A stretch of DNA of 64,000 nt. It comes from Vicia villosa. Lineage: Eukaryota > Streptophyta > Magnoliopsida > Fabales > Fabaceae. The notes beneath the pieces were generated by a model that saw nothing but the letters and a program-made list of their open reading frames with translations, ran no database searches and was not told the origin of the DNA. Of this stretch, positions 44,718-56,561 are shown piece by piece. Numbering within the stretch: the first letter of the stretch is position 1; every line of letters begins with the position of its first letter. The position numbers and the translations under genes are program-made. The stretch is from contig NC_081185.1 in NCBI RefSeq assembly GCF_029867415.1, positions 132,577,753 through 132,641,752 on the forward strand, written 5' to 3'.

Positions 44718-45966
44718 GAGTGAAGACCCATTTTGGTCCCTCACAAATATTACACGAGTCAAATTAGTCTTTCACAAAAAATTGACCCAACTTAATCCCT
44801 TACAAAATTTAACCGGATCATATTAGTCCTTCTGCTAATATTTTTCTCAAATCCATTTTTTCCTACTTCTAAACCGGTTCTTTTCATTCTTTTAAACCGT
44901 GACTGGACTGACACGTTGAATTTTTTTAATTTTTAATTTTTTAAATACTAAATTATTTTTTATTTTTAATTTCATTTTAAACAGTTATCAATGAATACTA
45001 TCAAAAAAGTCAAAATTATTTCTTATAAAGTAATTTTTAAACAAGTAATTTCCATGATTTCTACTAATATTAACAAATTCTATACATAAATTTTTACCTA
45101 TGAGGTCTCAAATTCAAGTCCCTTCAAATTAAATGATTTTCACTTTACAACTACTAGACAGATCAATTTCTATCGTTAATAAAGTGACTATCATTTACAA
45201 CTAGAAAATTCGATTTCTATTGTTAGTAAAGTGACTATTATTTTACAACAAGACAAATCAATTTTTATTTTTAATAAAGTGACTATTATTTACAACTAGA
45301 CAAATTAATTTCTATTGTTAGTAAAGTGACTATTATTTACAACTAGATAAATCAATTTCTACGGTTAGTAAAGTGACTATCCATAACAACTAGACAAATC
45401 TATTTCTATTGTTAGTAAAGTGACTATCATTTACAACTAGATAAATCAATTTCTACGGTTAGTAAAGTGACTATCCATAACAACTAGACAAATCTATTTC
45501 TATTGTTAGTAAAGTGACTATCATGTACAAATAGATAAATCAATTTCTATTGTATTAAATTGACTGTCATTTAATCTGAAGAGACTTAGGTTTGAGACCA
45601 TATTGATACAAATTTTGTATTTCTTATTTTAAATTTAGAATTGTTTAAGATTAATCACATGGGTCTGAGTTCAACTCCTTATAAGAAACAATTTTAGCTT
45701 TTTTATATTATTAATTTATAATTGTTTAAAAATAAAATTAAAAATAAAAATCAATTTAATATTTAAAAAATGAAAAATAAATAAAATTCAACGTGACAGT
45801 CTAGTCACAGTTTAAAACTAGAAAAGAACCGGTTTGAAAAAAATATTAACAGAAGGACTAATATGATTCGGTTAAATTTTATAAGGATTAAATTGAGTCT
45901 ATTTTATTGTGAAAGACTAATTTGACTCCTGTAATATTTGCGTGGGACTAAAATGGATCTTCATTC
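44718..45966. mobile_element. Non-autonomous Mutator-like element (MULE-MITE), 1,249 bp with long TIRs
   Basis: Long terminal inverted repeats of at least 200 bp: the left starts GAGTGAAGACCCATTTTGGT and the inverted right starts GAATGAAGATCCATTTTAGT. Both continue through TTAACCGGATCATATTAGTC-like sequence with about 85% match by eye. Flanks TTTATTTAA (44709-44717) and TATATTTAA (45967-45975) form a 9-bp duplication with one mismatch, the Mutator length. The middle holds a 47-bp minisatellite. No transposase. It ends 98 bp before the start codon of kinase gene 2. Confidence 0.85.
45147..45571. repeat. 47-bp tandem array, about 9 copies, with a dimeric higher-order pattern
   Basis: The unit carries ACAACTAGACAAATC and GTTAGTAAAGTGACTATC. 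In the right half, alternating units (ending TATCATTT versus TATCCATA) form a 94-bp dimer repeated twice with near identity. Confidence 0.88.
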
Positions 45967-46063
45967 TATATTTAATTTTTTACAATTTTGTTCGATCAAC
46001 TTCCATTGTTGAACCACCGTTGAAGGTAGAACAGAACCGCAACTAGCAACCGTAGAATCTCCA

Positions 46064-49000
46064 ATGACATGCATTTCGAAACCATTCAATGCCACCGTTT
46101 TCCACAAACATTCATCCCCTTTCCCTCAATTTCCATCCCGCCTCCATTCTAATGCACACTCTTTTTTTCACTCAAACACATTCCGCTCCACGAAAAGCAT
46201 CAATATCTCATCCCACGCCGTTCCTCCTCTCCCCCAAAACCAAATCATCGTTCGTTCCCTCCTCCTCCTCTCTCTATCTATCTCCCCCACTCTCCTCCTG
46301 CGCGCGCGTTTAGTTACATAGCTTTCTTTTTCTGTACAGATCGGATGCGGAATGACGACGGTGGATATCTTAGCTACCGTGGACGGATATCCGAAACCGG
46401 ACGATAAGATCCGAACAACCTCCTCTAAGGTGCAAGGAGGCGGAAATGCCGGTAATGCTTTAACATGTGCGGCTCGACTCGGTTTGAAACCCAAGCTTAT
46501 TTCCAAGGTTTTTCAATTTTGTTTCTGTTTATTTATTTTCTGATCTGATGAATCTGATTGGGACTGTTGAATTTTGATTGAGTTGTTTGTTTGTATATGT
46601 TTTCGACTAGGTTGCTGATGATGCTAGAGGAAAGAGCATATTGGAGGAACTTGAAGCTGATGGTGTCGATACTTCCTTTATTATTGTAAGATTCAGCTTG
46701 TGTGTTTTGTAGGCACAGTGGAAGAACCTTCTTCGTTTTCTTCTAATTAGTTATAACTTTCTGAGTTGAGAGTTTAATGTTTTCATTTTTCAGGTATCCA
46801 AGGGTGGTAGTTCTACATTTTCATATGTACTTGTAGACAGCCAAACGTAAGGATTTGTTTCTATCTTTTACTCTTTACTTCCCATGGATTAATATTAGGA
46901 CGACTTTCATTAACAATATCAAGAAGCCTGTAGACCCAAGGCTTACAATGGTATAATAGGAATTTTTTTTCAGAAAATGCACTCTCGTGAACTTATGGTG
47001 AAGCTCTATTATCTTTCAGCCAGTGCCCCACTTATTTAACATAACATGTCCTCAAAATGAAATTATGCGTAAAGTCCAAGTTCTCAATCCTCGTGTATAA
47101 TGTATATCAATATAAAATTTTAATTCTAGCTAAAGTGACTCTCCTGGCTATGCAGCCGTAGTCTCTCGAAGCTAATATGTATTAACAATACTGCTACATC
47201 AATTATATTTTGTAGTATTAGAGCTGATTAAAATAAAAATATATGATTAAATATATTTGAGGCAATCTACCTAGAATTTCAATAGTTTAATTGAGTCAAC
47301 TAATTATAAGCTATACTCTCAGAAAAACTCGCACAAGTATTTACACCCCTGGAGATCCTCCCTTAATGCCAGATGATTTGTCTCAGTCAATGTTGTTGTC
47401 TGCATTTGATGGAGCAAGATTAGTTTATTTTGATGGAATGTCTATCGAAACTGCTCTATTTGTGGGACAAGAGGTAATCATCATCTCACTTGTGCTCACA
47501 CCTCTTCCACTATGGATGGATAACTTTTTAAGGCATACATACTAGTAAGCTATAAATTACTTTTAGTTGTAGGTTGTCATTTCAAAATTACTCATGAAGA
47601 CAAAAAGGTCAGGCATAAAGCTTACTTGTTGAGGCTGTGATTTGTCTCGTTGGCGAGGTTTCTTTTTGTTTCCCAGCTACGTGTATGCGAACTATAATAT
47701 TATGATTGAAAGAATACCTACTACACTTAGTCTGCATGAACATGTTTCTCCAACTCTCAAGTTAACTCATACAATCTTATGTTTCTAGGCATCAAAATCG
47801 AATTAACTCGCTTACAGTATCCTTTGTGTCAACTTATGTAGACTCACAAAAACTTGTATAGACCTGTGATTTTGAGGACGATTGAATGAGAGTACACCAT
47901 AATTGGTATTTTCTCCCAAATATAAACAAATATACAGGGAAGGGGAATGATGCTCCATTGAGTCCCAACCCCACCGTAGTTCCTAGAGTAAACAAAGTCA
48001 TAACACCAGGAAACATGAACAAATCCATTGTTGCGAGTATGCAATGAACCCAAAAGGCCAACGAGGTGAACGAACCTAAATATGGGCTGAAACCTAGGTC
48101 TACCGAGTTGAATCCAGCCCCAATGAGGGGGAGCCCAGTCCCTTCATCTTTCATTCATTTGTAATTTTAAACTGTGATTTTTTAATTTGTCCATCGATTT
48201 TGAATATGTAAAGCTCTTTTTCTTTAGTGGGCTGTGAACCTATTTCCTGTCATGTAAATTTGTCCATCAATACTTGTCTGTTCTGGTTTAATCTTTAGAA
48301 TTTGACAACCTTGTACAGGCAGCTCGCAATAATATTCCTATTTTAGTTGAGGCAGAATCGCCAAGGGAAGGGTTGGATGAGCTATTGAAGCTTGCTGATT
48401 TTGTTGTATGTTCAGCAAAGTTTCCACTGGTAATGAGGGGCTCACATGCATTTTTCCATGAATTTGGAACTATATGAAAATGTTTATCTTCTCGGATTCC
48501 ACTAAGAGGGAGACAATTAATTCAATTTTCAACACTTCATGGTGTTTTCAGAATTTCAGTACTCCCAAAACAAAAAGAAGTTTCTTCAATTTTGGCAATT
48601 ATCATTATAAATTTACTTTTTAACTCTTCTATCATGTCATGGTTAGCTTGAATTGGTTTTTAGGTAGGGCACACCTCCAATTGCATATATAAGGTGTCCA
48701 ACTGTCCATATGCTTCTGTTCATGATTAATCTTTCTTGGTGTTCATTTGGTTGGTTCTTGTTGTGTTAGGCTTGGACACAGGCACCATCTATCCCAAGTG
48801 CATTGGTTTCCATGCTTATAAGATTGCCAAATGTCAAGTTTGTGATTGTGACTCTGGGTGAAGATGGCTGTCTAATGTTGGAGAGAAGTACAAATGGTGA
48901 ACACCCGAATGACTTTTTCATTTCAAATTTTTAATTTTACTTCTCGAAAGAGTAGAATGTTCTAAATTATCATTGCTTTGAATCACACGCTTTTCTTTGA

Positions 49001-51102
49001 ACAAATGTAACTTACAAGTTTAATGCTCTTGTGGGCAGAGGATGTCGGCATAGAAGAAAGGAATGTAGAGAGCTTCTTAGAACTCTTGTACAAAGAGAAA
49101 GATGATAGCTTGGCTATTCCAACCTGCATATCATCGGTAAACTATTGATGAACCTATAACTTGTATAACTTTTATTTTAATGTGGAGATACATTCTGTAA
49201 TTCCAGATTGAGTTTAAAAATATATTTTTTGTTTGAATAAAAGAAGAAAATTTGAAGACGGAGACAATAATTTGCATAAGAGAGGGGAATTATATGGCTA
49301 ATTCAAAAGAATCTTGTCAAATTCTGTCACTAGGTTTCTGTTTAGCGTGGAATTACAGACCATGAAAAGCAATCATGGATTTAAAACCACATGCTTAAAT
49401 TCGAGTACGGGCGAATCTTGCAAATTACGTCTTTTGGTTCATAAGCATTATTTAAATTGTAAGGAATATCACTGCATTGGCGTGTGAAAAGTATTATTGT
49501 CCAGTTTTGTTATTGATATTTTCAATATTACACCAACTGATCAATGACAACCAAGTTTATCTCCGGGTCGGCTGTATCTGTATGTGTCACTGTAAACTGA
49601 TACCAAAAATCATATCAATATAAAAGTTAAAGCAATTGAGTGAAACATCTTTTTATGATCATAATATCAAACAAGAATCTAAATTTATACTACATTTGTT
49701 AGGATTCAATTTTGTGTTTCAATTCATTTAAATTAGACAAGCTATATTCATATTGATTAAGAAATGATAACTTCGTATAGAATTTGCATTTGTATGCCTA
49801 CTCAAGTTTGACGTTAAAACTGCCAACATAAGTTGAGGGACAACAACATCATAGATAAACCTAGACTAGTTCAATTCTTTGTCAAATAGATGATCATGAT
49901 AAATTCTTATAAAATAGATTTTCTCCTCTTATCTTCACCCATTTATTTTCTTAGGTGGTGAGAAAGTTCAGATCAAATGGAATAGGCACAGTTTGTGGGA
50001 GATTCTTTATCGGAACAGCAGAGAAGATACCAGATTCTGAGCTTATTGATACAACAGGTGCCGGGGATGCATTTATTGGAGCAATTATGTATGGTAGGTG
50101 TAGTTACTCGAGACTTCACCTGGATATTCATTTTTGGTTTGTTTACTTGTGTCCATTTACAGTAGAGTCACAAAAAGAAACAAAAACATCTCCATGATGT
50201 GGTACACAGACTTCACCCTTTTCATCCTTATGGATGGGCTCATCCTAGTGGCAGTGGGTAGTGATGCCACCCTTGCCTGAACCCCAAAAAGAAATTTTGA
50301 TTTAATCTCATTGGAAAAAAAATTATGGCGTGTTCCATTCACGATTGTTTGTCTAGGTCAAAGCTTGCATTGTTTCCATATATCTGCTAGTTTCCTGAGG
50401 TTTTAAACTGGTCCAACATTTTCATGTGAAATCTTAATCAAGTAGACATGCAACTTTATTTGTTCCAGAATCTTTGCAGTAGTATCTATTCGGCATTATT
50501 TTCTTACCTAGAGTCCCATGCTGAGTCAGTTCGCTCGTGAGTTAGCTGTTTTTTTTAGCTAGACAGTTATCAAGTGGGTGGAACTTAACAGAAGTAGAAC
50601 TCTCAAAATCTCTATGGTTCAACACATTTGTTTGGCTGTTTTGCATGGTTGCAAGAAGATACTCTCCTATCAGTATCTAGTCAAAGACTAAGCTTGGAGT
50701 AGCAGAATACAAAACCAATAGCTCAAACTAAGTCCTCTAAGGATAATTGTGAAGTTATATGAATGACACACTTTCCGTCTCTGCATGTTAACATTTTTTT
50801 GGAAGTTTATTTTGGCATTTTTTATTTACAAAGTAATTGATTTTGCTCTGACTTGTTTTATTTATAGCCATTTGCTCAAACATGGTACCAGAGATAATGT
50901 TACCCTTTGCTGCACAAGTAGTAAGTTGCTCAAGACAATTTATTCATATTATTTCCAACAGAAGTAAGAAAATAGAATGTTGGAGATTTTTTTACTCATT
51001 TCATTGTGATAACTGCAGGCAGCTGCCAAGTGTAGAGCTTTGGGAGCTCGAACCGGTCTTCCTCACCGAACAGATCCATGCTTAACATCCTTTTTATGCT
51101 GA
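46064..51102 (+). CDS. pfkB-family (ribokinase-like) carbohydrate kinase, gene 2, 414 aa, 11 exons, plastid-type leader
   Basis: Exons: 46064-46249, 46340-46507, 46611-46685, 46794-46846, 47323-47473, 48319-48429, 48770-48896, 49039-49136, 49955-50093, 50868-50920, 51019-51102 (1245 bases, frame continuous). Exon 1 encodes about 60 residues rich in Ser, His, Phe and Pro without acidic residues (MTCISKPFNATVFHKHSSPF onward), like a chloroplast transit peptide. The kinase body matches gene 1 exon for exon: IIIGCGMTTVDILATVDGYP, GGGNAGNALTCAARLGLKP, FVIVTLGEDGC, DTTGAGDAFIGAI, ending CRALGARTGLPHRTDP. Gene 2 exon 2 (168 bases) equals gene 1 exons 2 plus 3 (90+78). The donor after exon 1 (ATC/GTTCGT) is weak, so that junction is the least certain. 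The substrate is not deducible. The promoter region contains the MULE-MITE. Confidence 0.9.
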
Positions 51103-51363
51103 GAAGGAAGTTCTGTTGTAGTGCTCATGTTTACTTCGTGGTTCTTTATTCATGTCTTAAAAAATGTCCTATAGTTTGTGCAGAATGTGAGTACATGATT
51201 TTAATTTTAATTTATCACAGGTAATAAACTTGTCTTAAAGTGTGTGTACTTTTCTTTTGATTAAGACAAAAAAAAATACACTTAATCTTTTCTTATAATA
51301 GGGATAACAGATAGTGTTTTACATGCCAAAAAAAACATATTTAACTTTATTTATTGTTATATT
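51103..51363. other. 3' flank of kinase gene 2
   Basis: Presumed 3' UTR and spacer. The next ORF is convergent. Confidence 0.5.
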
Positions 51364-51978
51364 TTAATTAAATGTACACCAAAGAATCATAGTGGGAGGA
51401 GCAGATACAAAAGGGTCTTTGGGAATGGACTGCATGTAGTCGAACTGACGCATGACGTGCTCAGATAGATAAGGAGCTGTCAAACGTAACCTGCAAGCCA
51501 ACCATCCTGAGTTTAAGACAATATCATCAAAGGAAATCGTCTCACGGTGATCGGTGTAATAGTGGAAGTGTATATTCTCAAATACCAAGCTGTCAATATA
51601 CACTCTGAACGACTCTGATGCATGTGATGTCTTAGGTGCCGCCTGGGACTGTGATGTCTGAGGTGTCGCCTGGGCGTGTGATGCATCAGGTGCCGCCTGG
51701 GACTGGGACGCCTCAGGTGCTGCTAGTGTCGCCTGGGCCTGTGATGCCTCAGGTGCCTTAGGTGTTGCTTGGGCCTTTGATGCCTCTCCTGCCTCAAGTA
51801 TCTGAATAGGTGAACTCACGCGTCTACGTGAAAATGGAGGCGATGAGGCATGAGCAAGGGGTCGAAGAAGAAGGCGGAGAGACAAGAGTCCTGGAAATTG
51901 ACGCCGCCTCCGCATCGACCTGTTTAGAGGTAGATTGAGTCTGGGAAGGTTGACTCTTTTCCCTCTAAACGGATGCAT
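51364..51978 (-). CDS. Plant mobile domain (PMD)-like protein, short ORF, probably a gene fragment
   Basis: A 204-codon frame. The N-terminal third is basic; the middle (about residues 60-120) is a low-complexity repeat of PEASQAQAT-type units. The C-terminal part reads HYYTDHRETISFDDIVLNSG, WLACRLRL, APYLSEHVMRQFDYMQSIP. Dense Pro-Tyr-Leu and VMRQF(G/D)Y(M/V)Q motifs are typical of plant-mobile-domain (MAIN-like, PP7-long-form-like) proteins, which are found both as host genes and inside Mutator and gypsy elements. Family members are usually several hundred residues with more upstream domain; this one lacks it, so it is likely truncated or the last exon of a decayed gene. Confidence 0.5.
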   Translation of the reverse strand: MHPFRGKRVNLPRLNLPLNRSMRRRRQFPGLLSLRLLLRPLAHASSPPFSRRRVSSPIQILEAGEASKAQATPKAPEASQAQATLAAPEASQSQAAPDASHAQATPQTSQSQAAPKTSHASESFRVYIDSLVFENIHFHYYTDHRETISFDDIVLNSGWLACRLRLTAPYLSEHVMRQFDYMQSIPKDPFVSAPPTMILWCTFN

Positions 51979-52686
51979 GTTGCGTAACCCGGTTATGTCT
52001 TAATATGGATAGTCTTTCAACCATAATTCATGTAAATATACAAGACAGGTGTTACACCATGAGTTCATTACAACAACAAAAAATCGCAAATCGACTGTTT
52101 ACGAAGATGTATCTCTGATTTCTGAATAAACGTTGAAAAAAGTGTAAATATAGAGAATAAGACGAGCATGCAAATAAATGAGTCTTGGCGTGGAAAAAGA
52201 AAATGAGGTGAAGAAAGGTGGAGAAAAAATAATGTGAGTTAAAAAAAACGGGTTTGTTATAGAGAGTAATTCTCTTATTGCATTGAGGGAAAACAAGTGT
52301 CTTGTTCCACTTGAGATGTGATTTGAAACAATATAGAGAGTAGTTCTTTTATTGCACTGAGGGAAAACAAGTGTCTTGTTCCACTTGAGATGTGATTTGA
52401 AACAATATGTAGTAGAATGTGAAACATTAATAGCAAATATGCAAATTTACAAAGACAGTGTTAACCCCATTTTTTGATAAGTAAAAATTTTAGTTTGAGG
52501 GTAATATTGGCTTTGTGCTAATATAAAATTTGAGTTAATTATTGAATAATACATTTATAGGTTTTTTCTGGTAAAAATCAAACATCTTTTATGCACAATT
52601 GCAAAAATTAATCTATCGAGTTAAGAATAATCATAATGGGTGGTAGAACCCTATTAACTTTAACACAAAATGATTCAATATTTTTA
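51979..52686. other. Intergenic with a 74-bp tandem duplication
   Basis: AT-rich flank of the Mutator-like element. The two duplicated units are at 52258-52331 and 52332-52405 and differ at about three positions. The last nine bases (52678-52686, ATATTTTTA) are the element's target duplication. Confidence 0.6.
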
Positions 52687-53010
52687 GGCAAAATATTTAT
52701 TTTGGTCCCTTAACTATACCCTCTGATTCACTTTTGTCCCATTTTTTTCGTGTCTCTTTGATACTTTAATTTTCTAAAAGCAACAACGTTAGTCCTTCCG
52801 TTAGTGAATCGTTAGTCAAAGTCCAAAAACACGTTTCAGGTGGCAGTTGACTTGATGAGGTGGATAAGTGGAGTCCATATGGCAAAGGAAATGAACGGTT
52901 GATACTATGTTAGGCAAAATGACGTGAACAAAAGCTCATTTTGTGAATTCTTCTACACTAACACATTAGATAAAACAGACGTGAAGCGACAAAGGCAGTT
53001 TCGAAGGAAG

Positions 53011-56000
53011 ATGGTGAATGCGATTGTAGGGACGACTGGAGGCAAAGTTTCGATTCCAGGTAAGTAAAACCTACATGTTTTCGTAATTGAATTATGGCTT
53101 TCTACATATTGTTGGTAGATTTTGGGTTTTCTGCAGATTTAGGGTTTGGTAGATTTAGGGCTTTCTGCAGATTTAGGGTTTTGGTAGATTTAGGATTTTG
53201 AATGTTTGTTTTGGTCTTGTGTTAGGTGATGATTACTACTTGAATAGTGGTAATGGATGAATTTCTGAAGCTCACAATTCACCACAGTGGTGCATCCGTT
53301 GATCCTGAACTTAGTTTGTATGAAGGAGGCTTGGTAGCTCAATTGACCATAGATGTTGATAAGTGGTATTATTTTGAGTTAGTTGATACTTTGAAAGAGT
53401 TAGGTTATTGGGACAATGTTGAGAGAATTTATTACAAGAACCCACAATTTGGGATGAATGCCTTAGTTGATGACAAAGGAGCTATAGAAATTGCATACCT
53501 TTATACAGTGTGCACCAAAGGATTGATATCTACATTGTACACAATTTGTCTCAACCTAATTATTTTGTTGGTCCCGTGGTTAATGTAGATGAGGCGCCTG
53601 GCAATATTGTAGATGAGGTGGAAGAGTTGGTTAACAAGTTGCATGATGACCTTGTGAAGAAGTTGAATAGAGCTAATGTTGGGGATGAAGGTTCCAGTGC
53701 TGCACTGAATGATGAGAATCTTGTTCTGCAAGAAGGTGATCTTGGATTGAATGATGGTATTGTTGGGGTGGAAGAAGCTGGCAATGTTGAATTGAATGAT
53801 AATATTGTTGGGCATGGAGGTGACAATGCTAGTGTAGAAGCAAACAATGTTGAAGTGGAAGCAAACAATATTGAAATGGAATCAACAAATATTGGAGTGG
53901 AATCAATAAATGTTGGAGTGGAATCAACAACTGTTGGAGTAGAAGCAGACAATATTGGTGAGGTGCATAATGAATACAATTCTCATGATAATGAGGAAGA
54001 GAGCTACCAGTATGATAGTGCTTTTGAAGTAACATTTGAAGATGAATCTGATAGGTATGATGAGATGGATGAAAATGAGCTAGTTGATCTCCTTTTTTGT
54101 GAAAGTGATGGAAATGCTAAGCGGAAAGGAGAGAATGGAGAAGATACAGAAGAATACAAGGGGAGTGATAATGACAGTGATGATCTTTAAAGTGGTTGTG
54201 ACAGTGATGACAGTAATGGAGTTAAGAGGAAGAAGTATCCAATTTTCAAAGCACCCAAAGATATGACCAACTACAAATGGGAGGTAGGCATGTATTTTAC
54301 CTCAAAGAATAACATTAAGGATGCAATAGCCATGTTGTTCACAATGGTAGAGACCTAAAGTTCAGAAAAAATTGCAAGAGAAAGGTGAGAGTGAGATGTA
54401 AGGATGGTTGTGAGTGGGAGGTGTATTTTTCCAAGTTAAAAGATGAGAAATCTTGGGAAGTAAGAAAGGTAATTGACAAATATAACTATATTAGGGAGTA
54501 TAATGTTAAGATGCTAAGATATTTGACTATTGTTATGAACTATTAAGAGCTAATCCAGGGTCAATAGTTAAGATGAATGTTGAACCTGTTCCAGATGGTA
54601 TTGAGGACCAAAGACCATTTTTATAAAGGTTTATATATGCTATGCAACATACAAATAAAGCTTTAAATTGTGTAAACATGTCATAGGTCTGGATGGTTAT
54701 TTTTTAAAGGGGCTTTGTGGAGGTTAAATTTTGGCAACTATTGGAGTAGATCCTAGCGATTAGATGTTTCTGATATCATATGCAATTATGGAAGGTGAAA
54801 ATAGGGACAATTGAACCTGGTTTCTAGAACTATTGATTGATGACCTAGGAGGTGTAACTGAATGTCTCACATATACTTTCATTTCAGACCAACAAAAGGT
54901 AAATTAACTTGATATACAAACTTTTATCATTACATTGTTATATGTTGGTATATAAACTTGTTTCTCAATGTTGAACAAATATTTTATGTTAGGCATTTAT
55001 ACAACAATTTCAAGAAGAGGTGTCTTGGAAAGATGTTTAAGGAAATTATTTGGAAGGCTGCAAAGTCTACATACTCACAAGCTTGGGAAAGAGAGATGAA
55101 GGGTATGAGATTAATCAGTGAAGAGGCATTTCTTCGTATGATGAAGACACCACCAATATTCTGAAGTAGATCATATTTGGGGACAACCAACAAGTGTGAT
55201 GTTTTGCTTAATAACATGTCAGAGATTTTTAATTATGTTATTCTTGACTCAAGAGCTAAACCACTAGTAACAATGCTTGAGGAGATTATAACTTACATCA
55301 TGGAGAGATGGAAAAAAAATAGGATGAGGTTCCAAGATGTATCTGGAAATGATATATTGCCCAAACATTAGGAAGAAGCTTGATAAAACAAGTTCTTTTA
55401 CAACTTATGGCTTGTCAGGTATGAAACACATTTTGTGAATAGATATTTTGGTTGTTATTATTACTTATACTTATTGCATTGGTTGTTATTGTAGAATGTC
55501 AGATGAGCACGTGCTTGAAGTAAGGCATGTAGAAAACCCAGGTGAAACATTCATTGTGAACTTGAAGGATTACTAGTGCTCTTGTAGAAGATGGGATCTC
55601 ACAGGACTTCCATGTGTCCATGCATGTCAACTATGAAAAGCAGGAATTTTAAAGTTGATGACTATATTCTAGAATATTATAGGACATCTAGGTACAAGGC
55701 AGTCTACAAGCATGTGCTTTACCTTATTAATGGATCCAATTTGTGGGAAAAGACTCCATATCCATATGTGCAACCATCTGAGTATAGGAAGATGCTTGAT
55801 AGGCCAAAGAAAAGGAGAAACCTTGAGCAAGGTTAGATTGATGGGACTCATAAAAAATTGAGAAGATCGGGTTTTATAGTCAAATGCTCTAGGTGCTAAA
55901 AAATAGGACATAACAAAAGACTTGCAAGGTCAGACCAACTGAAGCAACCCATACCACTACTAGACAGGCTTCACCAATACAAGCTGCTACATATCAGGCC

Positions 56001-56210
56001 AATGCTACACAGTCTTCAAAAACACAAGCTGCTGCATCTCAGGAAAATGTTGCAAATGCCAAAGCTACACTGGCTGCTGCAAAACAAGGTGCTGCAACAC
56101 AGGGATACATGAATGCAAATTAGTCTTCTCAAGGAAAGGCAACATCAGGGCAAGGCAAAACTGACAATGCAAAAGGAACTGACAAGAAAAAAAACTTGAT
56201 ATAAGAAGGC
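53011..56210 (+). pseudogene. MuDR-type transposase pseudogene
   Basis: A leader exon (53011-53059) precedes the main frame. Then come a PB1-like N-terminal domain (53253-53510: FLKLTIHHSGASVDPELSLY, SLYEGGLVAQL) and an acidic, repetitive linker (53580-54190). The MuDR DNA-binding region follows (KAPKDMTNYKWEVGMYF, CKDGCEWEVYF), then the MULE catalytic region with YAIMEGENRDNWTWFLELLI and LTYTFISDQQK. Next are the SWIM zinc finger (CSCRRWDLTGLPCVHAC, 55575-55626) and a knuckle CSRC-KIGHNKR. It is broken by a 2-base GT duplication at about 53503, many stops in the catalytic region, a stop before the SWIM motif and a 1-base deletion after the knuckle. Functional transposition would require another copy in trans. 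Confidence 0.85.
53830..53960 (+). repeat. 24-bp coding minisatellite in the MULE transposase linker
   Basis: About five in-frame units encode variants of VE(A/S)xNxG, for example VESINVGVESTTVGVEAD; the copies are imperfect. Confidence 0.75.
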
Positions 56211-56561
56211 CATTTTCTCCACCAAGACTAACAACAAGATCCTCTGCATCCAAGAATATGGTTGGTCCTACCACCAAAAGGTTTTTATGTCTGTGTAACA
56301 TGTCAGTGCACTTTGGAATCTTTATGGAAATATGCCTATATCTTGCAACAATATCAATTAATGTCATTTTGTCTTGCAACAATATCTACTTATGTCTTAA
56401 TGTCATTTTGTAATAAGCCAACAATTTTCTGTTAATGTTTAGGAAATTTGTTATGTGTTTAAGTGATTTCAATATATTGTGTCATTATGGATGTGAAATT
56501 TCTATCCCATATGCCGAAATATTAGGAATAACAATCAACTGATAAACTGTGTCAAACAACA

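Noticed and set aside
47834..48154. 106-codon minus-strand open frame inside the intron between exons 5 and 6 of kinase gene 2
   Set aside because: It lies wholly in an intron with clean splice sites and shows no domain, splice partner or promoter. It reads like chance.
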